Shown here piece by piece: positions 1 through 9,346 of a DNA stretch of 64,000 nucleotides. Within the stretch, counting starts at the first letter, position 1, and every line of letters begins with the position of its first letter. Location: NCBI RefSeq assembly GCF_900108485.1, contig NZ_FNXF01000011.1, forward strand, positions 62,001-126,000. The letters run 5' to 3'. The notes beneath the pieces are model-generated. The model was not told the origin of the DNA and ran no database searches. It was given only the letters and a program-made list of their open reading frames with translations. The translations under genes were made by a program, and so were the position numbers. The DNA is from Rheinheimera pacifica. GTDB lineage: Bacteria; Pseudomonadota; Gammaproteobacteria; Enterobacterales; Alteromonadaceae.

Positions 1-1
1 T

Positions 2-181
2 ACGCTGACCTTTTTTGTCTATGTGTTTGTTAATATAGGCATGGTATCCGGCCTGTTACCGGTAGTGGGAGTACCTTTGCCTTTGGTTAGTTTTGGCGGT
101 ACCTCGATGGTGACACTGATGGCCGCTTTTGGTGTAATAATGTCGGTAGGAACTCATAAACGCATGTTGGCAGCGCCTTGA
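2..181 (+). CDS. rodA: RodA (rod-shape peptidoglycan glycosyltransferase), C-terminal fragment
   Basis: The window opens inside this gene; only the last 59 residues are visible, ending at TGA 179-181. They read as two hydrophobic segments around the motif [19 protein letters not shown], which is the conserved C-terminal signature of the SEDS family (RodA/FtsW/SpoVE), integral membrane glycan polymerases working with PBP2. The assignment to RodA rather than FtsW rests on the following genes: rodA-rlpA-dacA-ybeD-lipB-lipA is the conserved elongasome/lipoate order in gammaproteobacteria. The stop overlaps the start of rlpA by one base (TGATG), so the two are probably translationally coupled. Confidence 0.93.
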   Translation, partial: TLTFFVYVFVNIGMVSGLLPVVGVPLPLVSFGGTSMVTLMAAFGVIMSVGTHKRMLAAP

Positions 182-1017
182 TGAAATACGTAGCTTTAAC
201 CCTTTCAGTACTGGTTTTACTCAGCGCCTGTAGCAGTAAGCGCAGTAGTACCCCTACAACAACTGAACCAGAGCCTAATGCCGGGCGTTATCAGCAAAAG
301 AAAGACAGCATTCCGACGCGCCTGCCCACGCTGCTGGAAATGACCGACCCTGTACCACAGGCAGAGCCACTAAGCCGCGGCGGCAACAGGCCCTACAGCT
401 TGTTTGGCCAGCATTATACGCCACTGGTGCAAAGTACAGATCACCGTGAAGTTGGTATTGCGTCCTGGTATGGCAATAAATTTCATGGCCATCTGACATC
501 CAATGGCGAAACCTATAATATGTTTGCCATGACTGCAGCACATAAAACCCTGCCACTACCGTCTTATGTTAAAGTGACCAATCTGGATAACAATCAATCG
601 GCCATAGTGCGGGTAAATGACCGTGGCCCGTTTCACAGCGACAGAGTCATTGATTTATCCTACTCTGCTGCGCATAAAATAGGCATGCTACAACGGGGTA
701 CAGCCAGAGTTCAGCTGGAACTATTACAATCGCCCGCCATGTACGCGCAGGCCACTGTATCTGGCACCGCAGTAGCCCAAACCAGCAGTTGCTTTATTCA
801 GGTGCTGGCCAGTTCAGATAGCAACCGCCTCAGCCAGTTGCAGCAAAAACTGCAACGCGAACAGGCATTGCCAAGTGAAATACAGCCGGGCAGCGGAATT
901 TTTCGCTTATTAGTCGGTCCTACTGCCAGTAAGCAGCAAGCGCAGCAATGGCTGCAACAGTTAAAGTCCGGGCTTTTCCCGGATGCATATTTTTTTGATA
1001 GCCGTCAGTGCAGCTGA
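181..1017 (+). CDS. rlpA: RlpA, septal-ring lytic transglycosylase lipoprotein
   Basis: A 278-residue lipoprotein. The signal peptide ends in the lipobox LLSAC with lipidated Cys17. A double-psi beta-barrel RlpA domain (about residues 90-180) contains the family motifs GIASWYGNKFHG and VRVNDRGPF; the Asp in NDRGPF and the His in KFHG match the catalytic pair known in RlpA transglycosylases. A C-terminal SPOR domain (about 205-275) would bind denuded septal glycan. The ATG at 181 is preferred over the TTG at 178 because it overlaps the rodA stop as TGATG. It lies between rodA and dacA, as in Escherichia. Length is close to the shorter proteobacterial RlpA proteins. Confidence 0.95.
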   Translation: MKYVALTLSVLVLLSACSSKRSSTPTTTEPEPNAGRYQQKKDSIPTRLPTLLEMTDPVPQAEPLSRGGNRPYSLFGQHYTPLVQSTDHREVGIASWYGNKFHGHLTSNGETYNMFAMTAAHKTLPLPSYVKVTNLDNNQSAIVRVNDRGPFHSDRVIDLSYSAAHKIGMLQRGTARVQLELLQSPAMYAQATVSGTAVAQTSSCFIQVLASSDSNRLSQLQQKLQREQALPSEIQPGSGIFRLLVGPTASKQQAQQWLQQLKSGLFPDAYFFDSRQCS

Positions 1018-1056
1018 CATCTGATTAAACATAACGATTAAAAAAGAACAGGTCTC

Positions 1057-2220
1057 ATGAAAAGTTATTGCCATATTTTTGCCGTCGCAGCCGTTTCCCT
1101 TGCCAGTGCCAGCTTCAGCTTGTCTGCTATTGCCCAGACAGTTACTCCTCAACCACCTGAAGTGGCAGCCAAGGGCCACATTCTGATCGATTTTGATACC
1201 GGCAAGGTGTTATCCGAGCATAATGCCGACATGTCGCTGGCCCCGGCCAGTTTAACCAAGATGATGACCAGCTATGTTATTGGCACCGAGCTGAAAAACG
1301 GCAATATCACCAATGAAGATATGGTAACCATTAGTGAAAATGCCTGGGCGAAAAACTTTCCCGGCTCATCGTTAATGTTTATTGAAGTAGGCACTCAAGT
1401 ATCGGTAGCCGACTTAAACAAAGGTATTATTATTCAGTCCGGCAATGACGCCTGTGTCGCACTGGCAGAGCATATTGCCGGTAGCGAAAGCGCCTTTGTC
1501 GACTTAATGAACGCCCATGCCGAACGCTTAGGCATGACCAGCAGCCGCTTTGGCAACAGTCATGGCCTGCCAAGTGCCGAGAACTACTCTACCCCGCGCG
1601 ACATGGCCAAATTGTCGGCTGCATTAATCCGCGACGTACCGGATGAATACGCCATTTATGCTGAGAAAGAATTTACCTACAACAACATTAAACAGTACAA
1701 CCGCAACTCACTGTTGTGGGATCGCAGCCTGGAAGTAGACGGCATTAAAACCGGCCACACCAGTGAAGCCGGTTTTAGCTTAATTACCTCAGCCACCCGC
1801 GATGGTATGCGCCTGGTGTCGGTTGTTATGGGCACCAACAGCGAGCGCGCACGTCAGGCTGAAAATAAAAAGCTGCTTACCTACGGTTTTCGCTTTTTTG
1901 AAACCTTTTCGCCTTATCAGGCCGGGGAAAAATTTGCTGAACAACGTATCTGGCAAGGCGACAAAGAAAATATCCAGTTAGGCATACTGCAATCAGCGCA
2001 GGTTACTATTCCGCGCGGTCAGCGTAAAAACCTGCAGGCCGATTTTACCTTGAATCAGCAACTGCTCGCCCCCATTACTAAAGGCCAGCAGGTTGGCACT
2101 ATTTACCTGAAACTCAATGGGGAAGATATTGCTACCTATCCGCTGGTGGCGCTGGAAGACGTAGCACAAGGCGGTTTCTTCAGCCGGATAATTGATTATA
2201 TTAAAATGCAGTTTAATTAA
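1057..2220 (+). CDS. dacA: D-alanyl-D-alanine carboxypeptidase (PBP5/6 family)
   Basis: A 387-residue class C low-molecular-weight penicillin-binding protein that trims the terminal D-Ala from peptidoglycan pentapeptides in the periplasm. Visible are a cleavable signal peptide (to about residue 27, ending AIAQ), the acylation motif SLTK, the SGN triad in IIQSGNDACV, and KTG in DGIKTGHTSEAG. The C-terminal beta domain (PBP5_C) is followed by the amphipathic helix FFSRIIDYIKMQF, which in this family anchors the enzyme to the inner membrane. It sits 39 bp after rlpA and is followed by an intrinsic terminator, so it likely ends the rodA-rlpA-dacA transcript. Confidence 0.96.
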   Translation: MKSYCHIFAVAAVSLASASFSLSAIAQTVTPQPPEVAAKGHILIDFDTGKVLSEHNADMSLAPASLTKMMTSYVIGTELKNGNITNEDMVTISENAWAKNFPGSSLMFIEVGTQVSVADLNKGIIIQSGNDACVALAEHIAGSESAFVDLMNAHAERLGMTSSRFGNSHGLPSAENYSTPRDMAKLSAALIRDVPDEYAIYAEKEFTYNNIKQYNRNSLLWDRSLEVDGIKTGHTSEAGFSLITSATRDGMRLVSVVMGTNSERARQAENKKLLTYGFRFFETFSPYQAGEKFAEQRIWQGDKENIQLGILQSAQVTIPRGQRKNLQADFTLNQQLLAPITKGQQVGTIYLKLNGEDIATYPLVALEDVAQGGFFSRIIDYIKMQFN

Positions 2221-2245
2221 TTCGCCCAGATTATAGCTTTCTAAG

Positions 2246-2269
2246 TCCCGGCAATAGCCGGGATTTTTT
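2246..2269 (+). terminator. Intrinsic terminator after dacA
   Basis: TCCCGGC and GCCGGGA pair around an AATA loop and are followed by six T. It lies 26 bp after the dacA stop and separates dacA from ybeD. Confidence 0.9.
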
Positions 2270-2325
2270 GTTACAATCAGGCCTAAATGGTAAGACAACG
2301 GCAAACGCCGTGATAGTGAGACAAA

Positions 2326-2607
2326 ATGGCGCACGAAGTTAAAGACACTAAGTTTGACGAATATCTGGAATTCCCCTGTCAGTTCAGTTTTAAAGTACTG
2401 GGCGTGGCCGATGACGCCCTGGTAGACCAGGTTATGGCCGTCGTGCGCCAGCATACTGACGCCGGCGACTACAGCCCGGCCGTTAAACCCAGCAGCAAAG
2501 GCACTTATCATTCTGTTTCGGTTAGCGTAACAGTTACCAGTAAGCAGCATATTGAACTGCTGTACACAGAGCTTGGCAAAATTGAACTGGTGCGTTACGT
2601 ACTCTGA
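2326..2607 (+). CDS. ybeD: YbeD, DUF493 family protein upstream of lipB
   Basis: A 93-residue protein of the YbeD/DUF493 family, which has an ACT-like alpha/beta fold. Recognisable features are [17 protein letters not shown] near the N-terminus, a central [17 protein letters not shown] block and a C-terminal strand ending KIELVRYVL. Family members almost always lie beside lipB, as here, and a regulatory role in lipoate synthesis has been suggested, but the biochemical function is not established. Start ATG 2326 is preceded by a purine-rich GTGAGAC stretch. It is expected to share a transcript with lipB and lipA, 49 bp downstream. Confidence 0.93.
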   Translation: MAHEVKDTKFDEYLEFPCQFSFKVLGVADDALVDQVMAVVRQHTDAGDYSPAVKPSSKGTYHSVSVSVTVTSKQHIELLYTELGKIELVRYVL

Positions 2608-2656
2608 GGTAGTACCACCAGCTTAGCCATTCGTATTCAGTGTATAAGGCGGTATA

Positions 2657-3364
2657 ATGCGCAGCGTTTCAGAGCAGGCCGGACAACAGGTAACAACAAA
2701 GCCAACGCTAGCAGAGCAACTGGTCATCAGAGAGCTTGGCGTGCAGGACTACACCACAGTGTGGCAGGCCATGCAGCAATTTACTGATCAGCGTAATAGC
2801 AACACAACCGATGAACTCTGGCTGCTGGAGCACCAGCCGGTATTTACTCAGGGCCAGGCCGGTAAAGAAGAACACTTGCTGTTCCCCGGCGATATTCCTG
2901 TGGTAAAAGTCGACCGTGGCGGCCAGGTAACTTATCACGGCCCGGGCCAGTTAATGGTGTACGTGTTGCTGGATTTAAAGCGCCGTAATATGGGTGTACG
3001 CCAGTTGGTAACACTGCTGGAACAGGTGCTTATTCAGTTGCTGTCGGCCTATGGCATTAATGCCTACGCCAAGCTCGATGCCCCCGGCGTTTACGTTGAC
3101 GGTGGTAAAATTGCCTCTTTAGGGCTGCGGGTACGCAAAGGTTGCACCTTTCACGGCCTGGCGTTAAATGTGAATATGGATTTAAGCCCGTTTTCACGTA
3201 TTAACCCCTGTGGTTATGCCGGATTACAAATGATCCAAAGTAAAGATTTAGGCGGCCCGCAAAGCATTGCAGAGGCCAAACAACGAATAGTGCAGTGTTT
3301 TCAGCAGCAACTGAATGTAGCCACACTGCAGCACACTACAGGGTTAGATTGGCAAAATGACTAA
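2657..3364 (+). CDS. lipB: Octanoyl-[acyl-carrier-protein]:protein N-octanoyltransferase
   Basis: LipB moves octanoate from acyl carrier protein to the lipoyl domains of 2-oxoacid dehydrogenases and GcvH, the first step of endogenous lipoate synthesis in the cytoplasm. The 235-residue protein shows the family blocks [12 protein letters not shown] (acyl binding), [10 protein letters not shown] with the conserved Lys, and [22 protein letters not shown] with the catalytic Cys. The N-terminus is about 20 residues longer than the Escherichia protein; no other start with a better ribosome site was seen. Its 3' end overlaps lipA by 8 bp, indicating coupled translation. Confidence 0.96.
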   Translation: MRSVSEQAGQQVTTKPTLAEQLVIRELGVQDYTTVWQAMQQFTDQRNSNTTDELWLLEHQPVFTQGQAGKEEHLLFPGDIPVVKVDRGGQVTYHGPGQLMVYVLLDLKRRNMGVRQLVTLLEQVLIQLLSAYGINAYAKLDAPGVYVDGGKIASLGLRVRKGCTFHGLALNVNMDLSPFSRINPCGYAGLQMIQSKDLGGPQSIAEAKQRIVQCFQQQLNVATLQHTTGLDWQND

Positions 3365-4322
3365 AACTGCACGTATGGAACCCGGCGTTAAACTGCGCGA
3401 CGCTGACAAAATGGCCTTAATTCCTATTAAGGTACTGCCAACCGAGCCGGAGCAAATGCTGCGTAAACCTGAGTGGCTGAAGATCAAACTGCCAAAAAGC
3501 TCAGAGCGCATCGATCAGATCAAAGGCGCCCTGCGCAAGCACGGCCTGCATTCCGTATGTGAAGAAGCCGCCTGCCCTAACCTGACCGAATGCTTTAACC
3601 ACGGCACTGCTACCTTTATGATTTTGGGTGCTATATGTACCCGTCGCTGCCCGTTTTGTGATGTTGCCCACGGCCGGCCATTACCGCCTAGTGCCGAAGA
3701 GCCGGAAAAACTGGCCTTAACCATTCGCGATATGAATTTAAAATACGTGGTAATCACTTCGGTTGACCGCGATGACTTACGTGACGGCGGCGCCCAGCAT
3801 TTTGCCGACTGTATCAGCGAAATACGCAAACACAGCCCGCATATTAAAATTGAAGTACTGGTACCAGACTTCCGCGGCCGTATGGATACTGCACTGGATA
3901 TTTTAACCCAGACACCACCAGACGTATTTAACCACAACCTGGAAACAGCCCCGCGATTGTACAAGCTGGCCCGCCCCGGTGCTGACTACAAGTGGTCACT
4001 GCAGCTGTTAAAACGCTTTAAAGCGGCCCACCCTGAAGTGTCGACCAAATCCGGTTTAATGGTCGGCCTGGGTGAAACCACCGAAGAGCTGATCGAAGTA
4101 TTAAAAGACCTGCGTGAGCACGATGTTGATATGTTGACCGTAGGCCAGTACCTGCAACCAAGTAAGCACCATTTACCGGTAAAAAGGTACATGCCACCGG
4201 CCGAATTTGACGAAATTAAACGCATTGCTTATGAGCTAGGCTTTAAACACGTTGCCAGCGGCCCGTTTGTGCGATCTTCATATCACGCAGATCGCCAGGC
4301 AGCCGGAGAAGATATTAGTTAA
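3357..4322 (+). CDS. lipA: Lipoyl synthase (radical SAM)
   Basis: LipA inserts two sulfurs into protein-bound octanoyl groups. The 321-residue sequence has both iron-sulfur motifs of the family: the auxiliary cluster site [12 protein letters not shown] and the radical-SAM site CTRRCPFCD. The C-terminal RSSYHAD carries the conserved Ser ligand of the auxiliary cluster. Further family blocks are [12 protein letters not shown] and [11 protein letters not shown]. The ATG lies inside the end of lipB. A terminator follows 25 bp after the stop, ending the ybeD-lipB-lipA unit. Confidence 0.97.
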   Translation: MTKTARMEPGVKLRDADKMALIPIKVLPTEPEQMLRKPEWLKIKLPKSSERIDQIKGALRKHGLHSVCEEAACPNLTECFNHGTATFMILGAICTRRCPFCDVAHGRPLPPSAEEPEKLALTIRDMNLKYVVITSVDRDDLRDGGAQHFADCISEIRKHSPHIKIEVLVPDFRGRMDTALDILTQTPPDVFNHNLETAPRLYKLARPGADYKWSLQLLKRFKAAHPEVSTKSGLMVGLGETTEELIEVLKDLREHDVDMLTVGQYLQPSKHHLPVKRYMPPAEFDEIKRIAYELGFKHVASGPFVRSSYHADRQAAGEDIS

Positions 4323-4346
4323 TAGCGAGCTAATCTAGCTGTTAGA

Positions 4347-4372
4347 AAAATGCGCTCCAGGGCGCATTTTTT
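4347..4372 (+). terminator. Intrinsic terminator after lipA
   Basis: AAAATGCGC pairs with GCGCATTTT around a short TCCAGG loop, followed by a T-rich stretch. The A-tract/T-tract symmetry means it could act in both directions, but only lipA reads into it. Confidence 0.88.
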
Positions 4373-4483
4373 ATTTAGGCATATTTATCTCAGCCATCAG
4401 CACTTCATCAGCTTAAAAACACTTTAGCATCAATTTTTATAGCCTTTTATTTCATATCCTTGCAATAAAAAAGGAGATAGAAA

Positions 4484-5626
4484 ATGCTAAAATCATCCAC
4501 TGTTATACTGTCACTCATACTTACGTTACTTTATTGGTCATGGCCAGTTTTTGCTGAAAAAATTAGTGCTGTTCACCATGCTGTCGAGCTGAGCTCTGAA
4601 CTTACCCAACACACATTACTTCTCGATGTTTACCTACCTCATAATTATGCTGCCGGACGTCAGGAACCCTACCCCGTGCTTTATACTACAGCGGGTGACA
4701 CCCGTTTTGAGGTGCTGCAAGCACAAATTGACTGGCTCAGTCATACCAGTTTTTCACCTATGCCACAGTTAGTCATAGTACGGGTGCCGCGTTTGTCTTT
4801 TACAGGCGCAGAAGCGTTATCTGATCAGCAGTACTATGCGCTGTTGGCAAAAGTGCTACGCCAGGAGGTGCAACCAGCTCTTAATACCCGCTTTAATCTG
4901 GCACCATTTAACATAATTGAGGGCTATTCCAGCCGGGGCAATCTGGCACTGGCACTGTTGCAGCATGCCAGCGGCTACTTTAATGCGGCAGTGATACTAG
5001 CGCCGGCTTTAGAGTTACAGCCAGGTGATGAGCTGGCTAACCTGCAACAAGCCCTGAAAACCCACAGCTTGGTTAATTACCTGTATTTGTCATTAGGCAA
5101 CTTTGCCAACAACCGCCGCCATTTTGAGCAGCTAAAATCAGCAGCAAACACTGTTAATAAAGGCCAACCCGACTATCACTTCGATGATTTAAGTACCGAG
5201 CATTATCATAGTAGCGCCATGATCGGGCTGGAACGGGGCCTGCGTTATTTGTTTGCCGATGTGAAAGTGACAGATTTCTCACCTTTTGTTGATTCGGGTG
5301 TATCAGGCTTGCAGGCATACCACCAAAAACTTACTGATAAATACGGCTACCACATTGACATTGCAGACAATTTATTAGGGCTTGGTCAGTATTTTTTCGA
5401 ACATCAAATGCCAGAACATGGCCAGCAAACTTTTGCAGTGTTATTTAAAACCTATCCACAGCAGCTCATTTATCAGCTGCGCTATGCTCAGGCGATGCTA
5501 GCCGCAGGATTAACCCGACAGGCTCAGGCACAGCTTAAGCATACCTTAAAACTTGCTACTAATGCGGGCGATAGCGAGCTGCAGCAATATGTCAGCCAGT
5601 TATTATCGCAAGTCCAGCTTAACTAA
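4484..5626 (+). CDS. Secreted alpha/beta-hydrolase (esterase D/IroE-type) with C-terminal helical repeats
   Basis: A 380-residue exported protein with a signal peptide ending VFAEK and a very strong ribosome site (AAGGAGATAGAAA before ATG). Residues about 30-270 resemble the PF00756 putative esterase family (tannase-like and siderophore esterases): an early LLDVYLPHNY strand, PYPVLYTTAGD and the nucleophile elbow EGYSSRGN. The elbow is atypical, since the second Gly of GxSxG is replaced by Arg and only the following Gly is kept. The last 100 residues look like a TPR-like helical repeat. Substrate unknown. Its last 24 bp overlap the convergent CadC-like regulator gene, a possible hint of regulation between them. 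Confidence 0.75.
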   Translation: MLKSSTVILSLILTLLYWSWPVFAEKISAVHHAVELSSELTQHTLLLDVYLPHNYAAGRQEPYPVLYTTAGDTRFEVLQAQIDWLSHTSFSPMPQLVIVRVPRLSFTGAEALSDQQYYALLAKVLRQEVQPALNTRFNLAPFNIIEGYSSRGNLALALLQHASGYFNAAVILAPALELQPGDELANLQQALKTHSLVNYLYLSLGNFANNRRHFEQLKSAANTVNKGQPDYHFDDLSTEHYHSSAMIGLERGLRYLFADVKVTDFSPFVDSGVSGLQAYHQKLTDKYGYHIDIADNLLGLGQYFFEHQMPEHGQQTFAVLFKTYPQQLIYQLRYAQAMLAAGLTRQAQAQLKHTLKLATNAGDSELQQYVSQLLSQVQLN

Positions 5627-7537
5627 CACCTGCATAGCGTGCTCAGCGCCGGTTGTATTGGCCAGTATCCGCAGTGGCATAGCCTGTAAATCAGTGGCTA
5701 CTGCATAGTCCGCAGTATACTGCCCCAGTTCTCGCACCTCATTATGCTGAGGATGATAGGCCATGATACGTTGTTGTTTATCAGCAAACAGCAACTGATC
5801 GTCGCGCCAGTAAAAGCGCCATTGCAGTATCTGCTGCTGTAACGCTGTAATATCTGTTAACCTGGCATTTTCCAGTAACTTAATGCTTGGGCTATCTGGT
5901 GTAGCAATAAACACCTGTCCGCTATTGCTTAGCTGCGCCCAATGTACCGCGCCGGAAAACAGCTGTTGTTGTGTCTGACGGTTAACATCAATCAGGATCA
6001 GCTGCGCCGATTTATCCAGGGCTAACAGAAACTCTCCGGCGCTGGTACTGATATGTTGCAGCAACACCTCTAAGTCATCTGCCGGCATCAGTCGCTGCGG
6101 CTGAGCATTGAGCAGCTGTTTGTTAATATGTTCAGCCCCCAGCATCCAGATAGCCTGGCCGTCTTGTTGCCAGACAAACGAGCGGATGTACTGCTCAGGA
6201 CTAATACGTTTGACAGCGCCAGCCTCCTGTAACCACAATTCTTGCAGCCCTGACCGGTTGGAGATAAACGCAATATGCTCACCATCTGGCTGAAACTGAG
6301 CATCCTGCTCATCAAAGGGCGTCGCCGCAAGCCGGGTGTTGTTTGTATCCAGTAGCGCAACTTGCCTATCAGTACGGATCCGACTGGCTAGCCACTGATC
6401 TGGTGCAGCGGCTGAGGTAAAGTGCAATTGTTGATACTCCGTCAATGCTAATGACTGACTCAGCCTGAGATCCCGATAAATATAAACCCTATCCTTATGT
6501 TGCTGTACCAGAGTGCCATCTTGCGCAACGCTAAAATAGGCTGGCTGGTCTGAAGTATAGGGCAAAGTTGTTTGCTTAATTAAACTCAGCTCCGATGTCT
6601 GCAACTTATAGGCAAACAACCAGAGTGTCGGTATTGACTGCTGATCTAACCCCATCACATAAAGCTTAGAGTCTTGCCAATAGCTGCCGCTGATCTGCTG
6701 CAGTTTTATTGGTAATAAATCAGCGCTAAGCGTCTTACTGTCTGGGTCTACAGCAACAATATGCTCGCGACTGACCGCCAGTAGCCTGTTGTTGCTAACC
6801 CAGTACAGTTGTTGCACAGCAAACGGAGGGCAAGCATGCATGGTGGTCTGATTAGCATTCGTCAGCTGCAAGCTAATAAGCTGGGTGCATTTTTGTTTAT
6901 CTGATTGCATGGTTAAGGCCACAACAGCAAGGTTACTACCATCCGGGCTTATGCTGGGTATACCGTAATAGTCAGCCGCGCTGTGAAGCGGTGTGCTTTG
7001 TTCAGTATGCAGATTTTTGCGCACCAAAGTTGCCGTTGCTGCCCCGCGTTCAATATAAAACAGCTGGTCATGGTTTAAGGTGCCGTTTTGCTCATTGGCT
7101 ACGCCATAGGTAAGTGGCTGTATCGTGCTAAGTTGATAACTACGCTTCGTCGGCAGTACATTTAGTAGCAGGGCGACACCGAGTATTAGCGGCAAACCAA
7201 CAGCAAAGTAAAACTGGTATTTAATTGACTGCACTGGCGTATCGCCGGGGTCTGGCTGTAGCCGATAGCCTTTTTTCGGAAACGTCTGCAGCACATTTTT
7301 ATTATCATCCCCTAAATGTTTCCTCAGTTGCGCTATGCAACGTTGCAAGGCATTGGGCGCAACGATGGTGTCACCCCAGACCTGTGCAAATAGTGCTTCC
7401 TGCGATACTAACTCCCCTCTGCTGGCATACAATGCTTTAAACACAGCCAGCACTTTAGCTTCGAGCAAGATGGTTTCACCAAGGTACATCAGTTCACCGG
7501 TGGTAAGGTTGAGTGCACGGCCGTTAATTATCAGCAT
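5603..7537 (-). CDS. CadC/ToxR-type membrane transcriptional regulator with beta-propeller sensor
   Basis: A 644-residue one-component regulator. Residues about 1-95 form an OmpR/PhoB-type winged helix (EAKVLAVFKALYASRGELVS, LRKHLGDDNKNVLQTFPKKG YRLQ). One membrane segment follows at about 108-128 (FAVGLPLILGVALLLNVL). The periplasmic remainder shows repeated TolB/WD40-like blades, e.g. DGSNLAVVALT and DGEHIAFISNRSGLQELW. ToxR-like proteins of this design are common in Alteromonadales and usually control a neighbouring gene; the signal is unknown. ATG 7537 is chosen over the GTG at 7555 because AAGG lies just upstream and it begins at the domain boundary. Convergent with, and overlapping, the esterase gene. 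Confidence 0.82.
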   Translation of the reverse strand: MLIINGRALNLTTGELMYLGETILLEAKVLAVFKALYASRGELVSQEALFAQVWGDTIVAPNALQRCIAQLRKHLGDDNKNVLQTFPKKGYRLQPDPGDTPVQSIKYQFYFAVGLPLILGVALLLNVLPTKRSYQLSTIQPLTYGVANEQNGTLNHDQLFYIERGAATATLVRKNLHTEQSTPLHSAADYYGIPSISPDGSNLAVVALTMQSDKQKCTQLISLQLTNANQTTMHACPPFAVQQLYWVSNNRLLAVSREHIVAVDPDSKTLSADLLPIKLQQISGSYWQDSKLYVMGLDQQSIPTLWLFAYKLQTSELSLIKQTTLPYTSDQPAYFSVAQDGTLVQQHKDRVYIYRDLRLSQSLALTEYQQLHFTSAAAPDQWLASRIRTDRQVALLDTNNTRLAATPFDEQDAQFQPDGEHIAFISNRSGLQELWLQEAGAVKRISPEQYIRSFVWQQDGQAIWMLGAEHINKQLLNAQPQRLMPADDLEVLLQHISTSAGEFLLALDKSAQLILIDVNRQTQQQLFSGAVHWAQLSNSGQVFIATPDSPSIKLLENARLTDITALQQQILQWRFYWRDDQLLFADKQQRIMAYHPQHNEVRELGQYTADYAVATDLQAMPLRILANTTGAEHAMQVLVKLDLR

Positions 7538-7804
7538 CAGACATCGCCTTGGCACACTTCGCTGCTTTTTGCGTGTTGCTCATTAAAAGTGACCACTTAA
7601 CAGTATGGGAAGCTTGTGTCGTCAAACAGTATTTCCCTTTTTTCAGAATTTGTCTGTGGCTAAACTAGCCAACAATTTTGCGTTAATCAACTCCAACTTA
7701 GCAAAAGATTAACATCGCCAGCTGACATTAGCACCGCCGCTATTAGCAGGCTGCTTTTTTGGGCAAAAGCCGCTATGCTTCTTTACAACTTTAAGGGGAA
7801 AACC

Positions 7805-8161
7805 ATGGAACACAGACGATTTAGCCGGGTAAGCTTTCAGGGTAAAGCCCATCTGGATATTGGCAGCCATAGTCTGGCCACTGAAGTGCTGGATTTGTCA
7901 TTGCAGGGCGCCCTGATTAAAAAACCTGCCGATTGGCCGCCGTCGTTACCTAAACAAATGTTACTGCGTATACAGTTGAACGAGCTGCCAATAGAATTAA
8001 GTATGAAAGTTAGTGTGGCGCATGCGTCTGATACTGTTGTGGGTTTACACTGCGAGAAAATTGATATTGAAAGTGTGTCGCACCTGCGCCGCTTACTGGA
8101 GCTTAATCTGGGTGACGCTGAACTGTTAAGCCGCGAGTTGTCTGAGCTAAGCGCTGGCTAA
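7805..8161 (+). CDS. PilZ-domain protein (probable cyclic-di-GMP receptor)
   Basis: A 118-residue stand-alone PilZ domain. Both cyclic-di-GMP contact motifs are present: RRFSR (RxxxR) at residues 4-8 and DLSLQGA (the D/NxSxxG motif) about 30 residues later. The rest fits the small beta-barrel with a C-terminal helix. ATG 7805 is chosen over 7775 because AAGGGGAAAACC precedes it and the PilZ motif begins at residue 4. The stop (8159-8161) directly abuts the stop of the convergent lipoprotein gene with no intervening base. The partner process (motility, biofilm, exopolysaccharide) cannot be told from context. Confidence 0.88.
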   Translation: MEHRRFSRVSFQGKAHLDIGSHSLATEVLDLSLQGALIKKPADWPPSLPKQMLLRIQLNELPIELSMKVSVAHASDTVVGLHCEKIDIESVSHLRRLLELNLGDAELLSRELSELSAG

Positions 8162-9346
8162 TCAGGGCGCCAGCGCTTGTTGTGCTTCGCTGTAACCCAG
8201 TTCTGACGCCTGCTGCATATAATGCTGCCAGCGTTGCCAGTTTTGTTGCTGCCGGGCCAGATAAGCAAAGTAATATTGCACTGGCATTAAGTTTTCCGGT
8301 TTTGTCAGGATCTGTTGTGCCAGCTGAAAATACAGTTGCGGCATGGGCAGCTCAAAAGAGCGCATCAGGTTATGCTCTGCCACCACCCGGTACGCCTGCA
8401 AATGAGTATGTTTGCAGCTGTCTACCGCCGTTAAGCTAATATCCTGTGCCCCTAACTGCCATTGCTGCAAATAGGCTGAAACGTCTGCATTAGCCGATTC
8501 TGTAACAACAATATTAGGGTAAAATTTTCCGCTTTTGCATACTTGCTGCGCTGTGGCTGCGGGTAACTGATATTCGTCGATAAAACCGAGTATATGCATA
8601 AACTCATGGCGCAACAGCGCCAGGCTGGCGTTGTCTGGCAGTTGCAAAATACCGTTGTTATAACTGGCTTTACCCCGCCCGGCCACCACCACTAACTGGC
8701 TGAAGTTACCATTGGCTACCAACTCTTCCAAGGCCTGATAACGGCACTGCAGCAGGCTGCTGCTGTCTTCTGAGCACTGCAGTGAGGTGCTATTGATGGT
8801 ATGCAGGGGTAAAAAACATACTGCTAACTGGGATAACTGGGCATCGGTTTGCCATTGTTGTAACAGGTGCTGCCAGTTATCTACCCCGGCCTGCTGGCTG
8901 GCAACAGGTTGCAAGGTCAGCTGACAGCCTTGCGGGTGCTGATAGCCCACAGTGGTTACGCTGTTACCCTGCCACAGCCCCAGCTCTGCCCGTTGGGCAG
9001 CCGAAACAGCGCTTGCTGCCATGGTGTTGCTATCAAGCTGCTGTTGTAACCACTGCGCAGTGGCCTGCCGCCCCTGCTGGCGCTGTTGTAATTGCAGCGC
9101 ATGTTGCAAGGCTTGGTTATCGCCCAAATTAGCGGCCTGGCGCATCCAGTGCAGTGCGGCGTCATACTCGGCGTTGGCCAATCGCTGGCGGGCTAATGTC
9201 ATAGCTGCACCAGCGTCTGTTTGTGCCTGTTGCATCAGCGCTGCCTCGCCATCAGGCGCAGGTTGGCAGGCGCTGAGTAATATAAATGCAAAAAAGCCAG
9301 CAAGCTGGCTTTTAATTCGCGTACTGATAAACCGCTCAGGGTTCAT
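8162..9346 (-). CDS. Putative lipoprotein zinc metalloprotease (metzincin-like) with Sel1-like repeats
   Basis: A 394-residue putative lipoprotein: signal peptide with lipobox LLSAC, Cys27. Residues about 55-90 (YDAALHWMRQAANLGDNQAL) and the last 30 (HYMQQASELGYSEAQQAL) are Sel1-like repeats. Between them lies HEFMHILGFIDEY (H247-Y259), an exact HExxHxxGxxD zinc site, and about 70 residues later EHNLMRS supplies a plausible Met-turn (Met328). This is the metzincin layout; the DEY ending resembles M64-type peptidases. Eight cysteines after the lipid Cys suggest disulfides. ATG 9346 follows GAAGG and lies inside the end of nlpI, so the two are coupled. No characterised homologue recognised. Confidence 0.7.
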   Translation of the reverse strand: MNPERFISTRIKSQLAGFFAFILLSACQPAPDGEAALMQQAQTDAGAAMTLARQRLANAEYDAALHWMRQAANLGDNQALQHALQLQQRQQGRQATAQWLQQQLDSNTMAASAVSAAQRAELGLWQGNSVTTVGYQHPQGCQLTLQPVASQQAGVDNWQHLLQQWQTDAQLSQLAVCFLPLHTINSTSLQCSEDSSSLLQCRYQALEELVANGNFSQLVVVAGRGKASYNNGILQLPDNASLALLRHEFMHILGFIDEYQLPAATAQQVCKSGKFYPNIVVTESANADVSAYLQQWQLGAQDISLTAVDSCKHTHLQAYRVVAEHNLMRSFELPMPQLYFQLAQQILTKPENLMPVQYYFAYLARQQQNWQRWQHYMQQASELGYSEAQQALAP

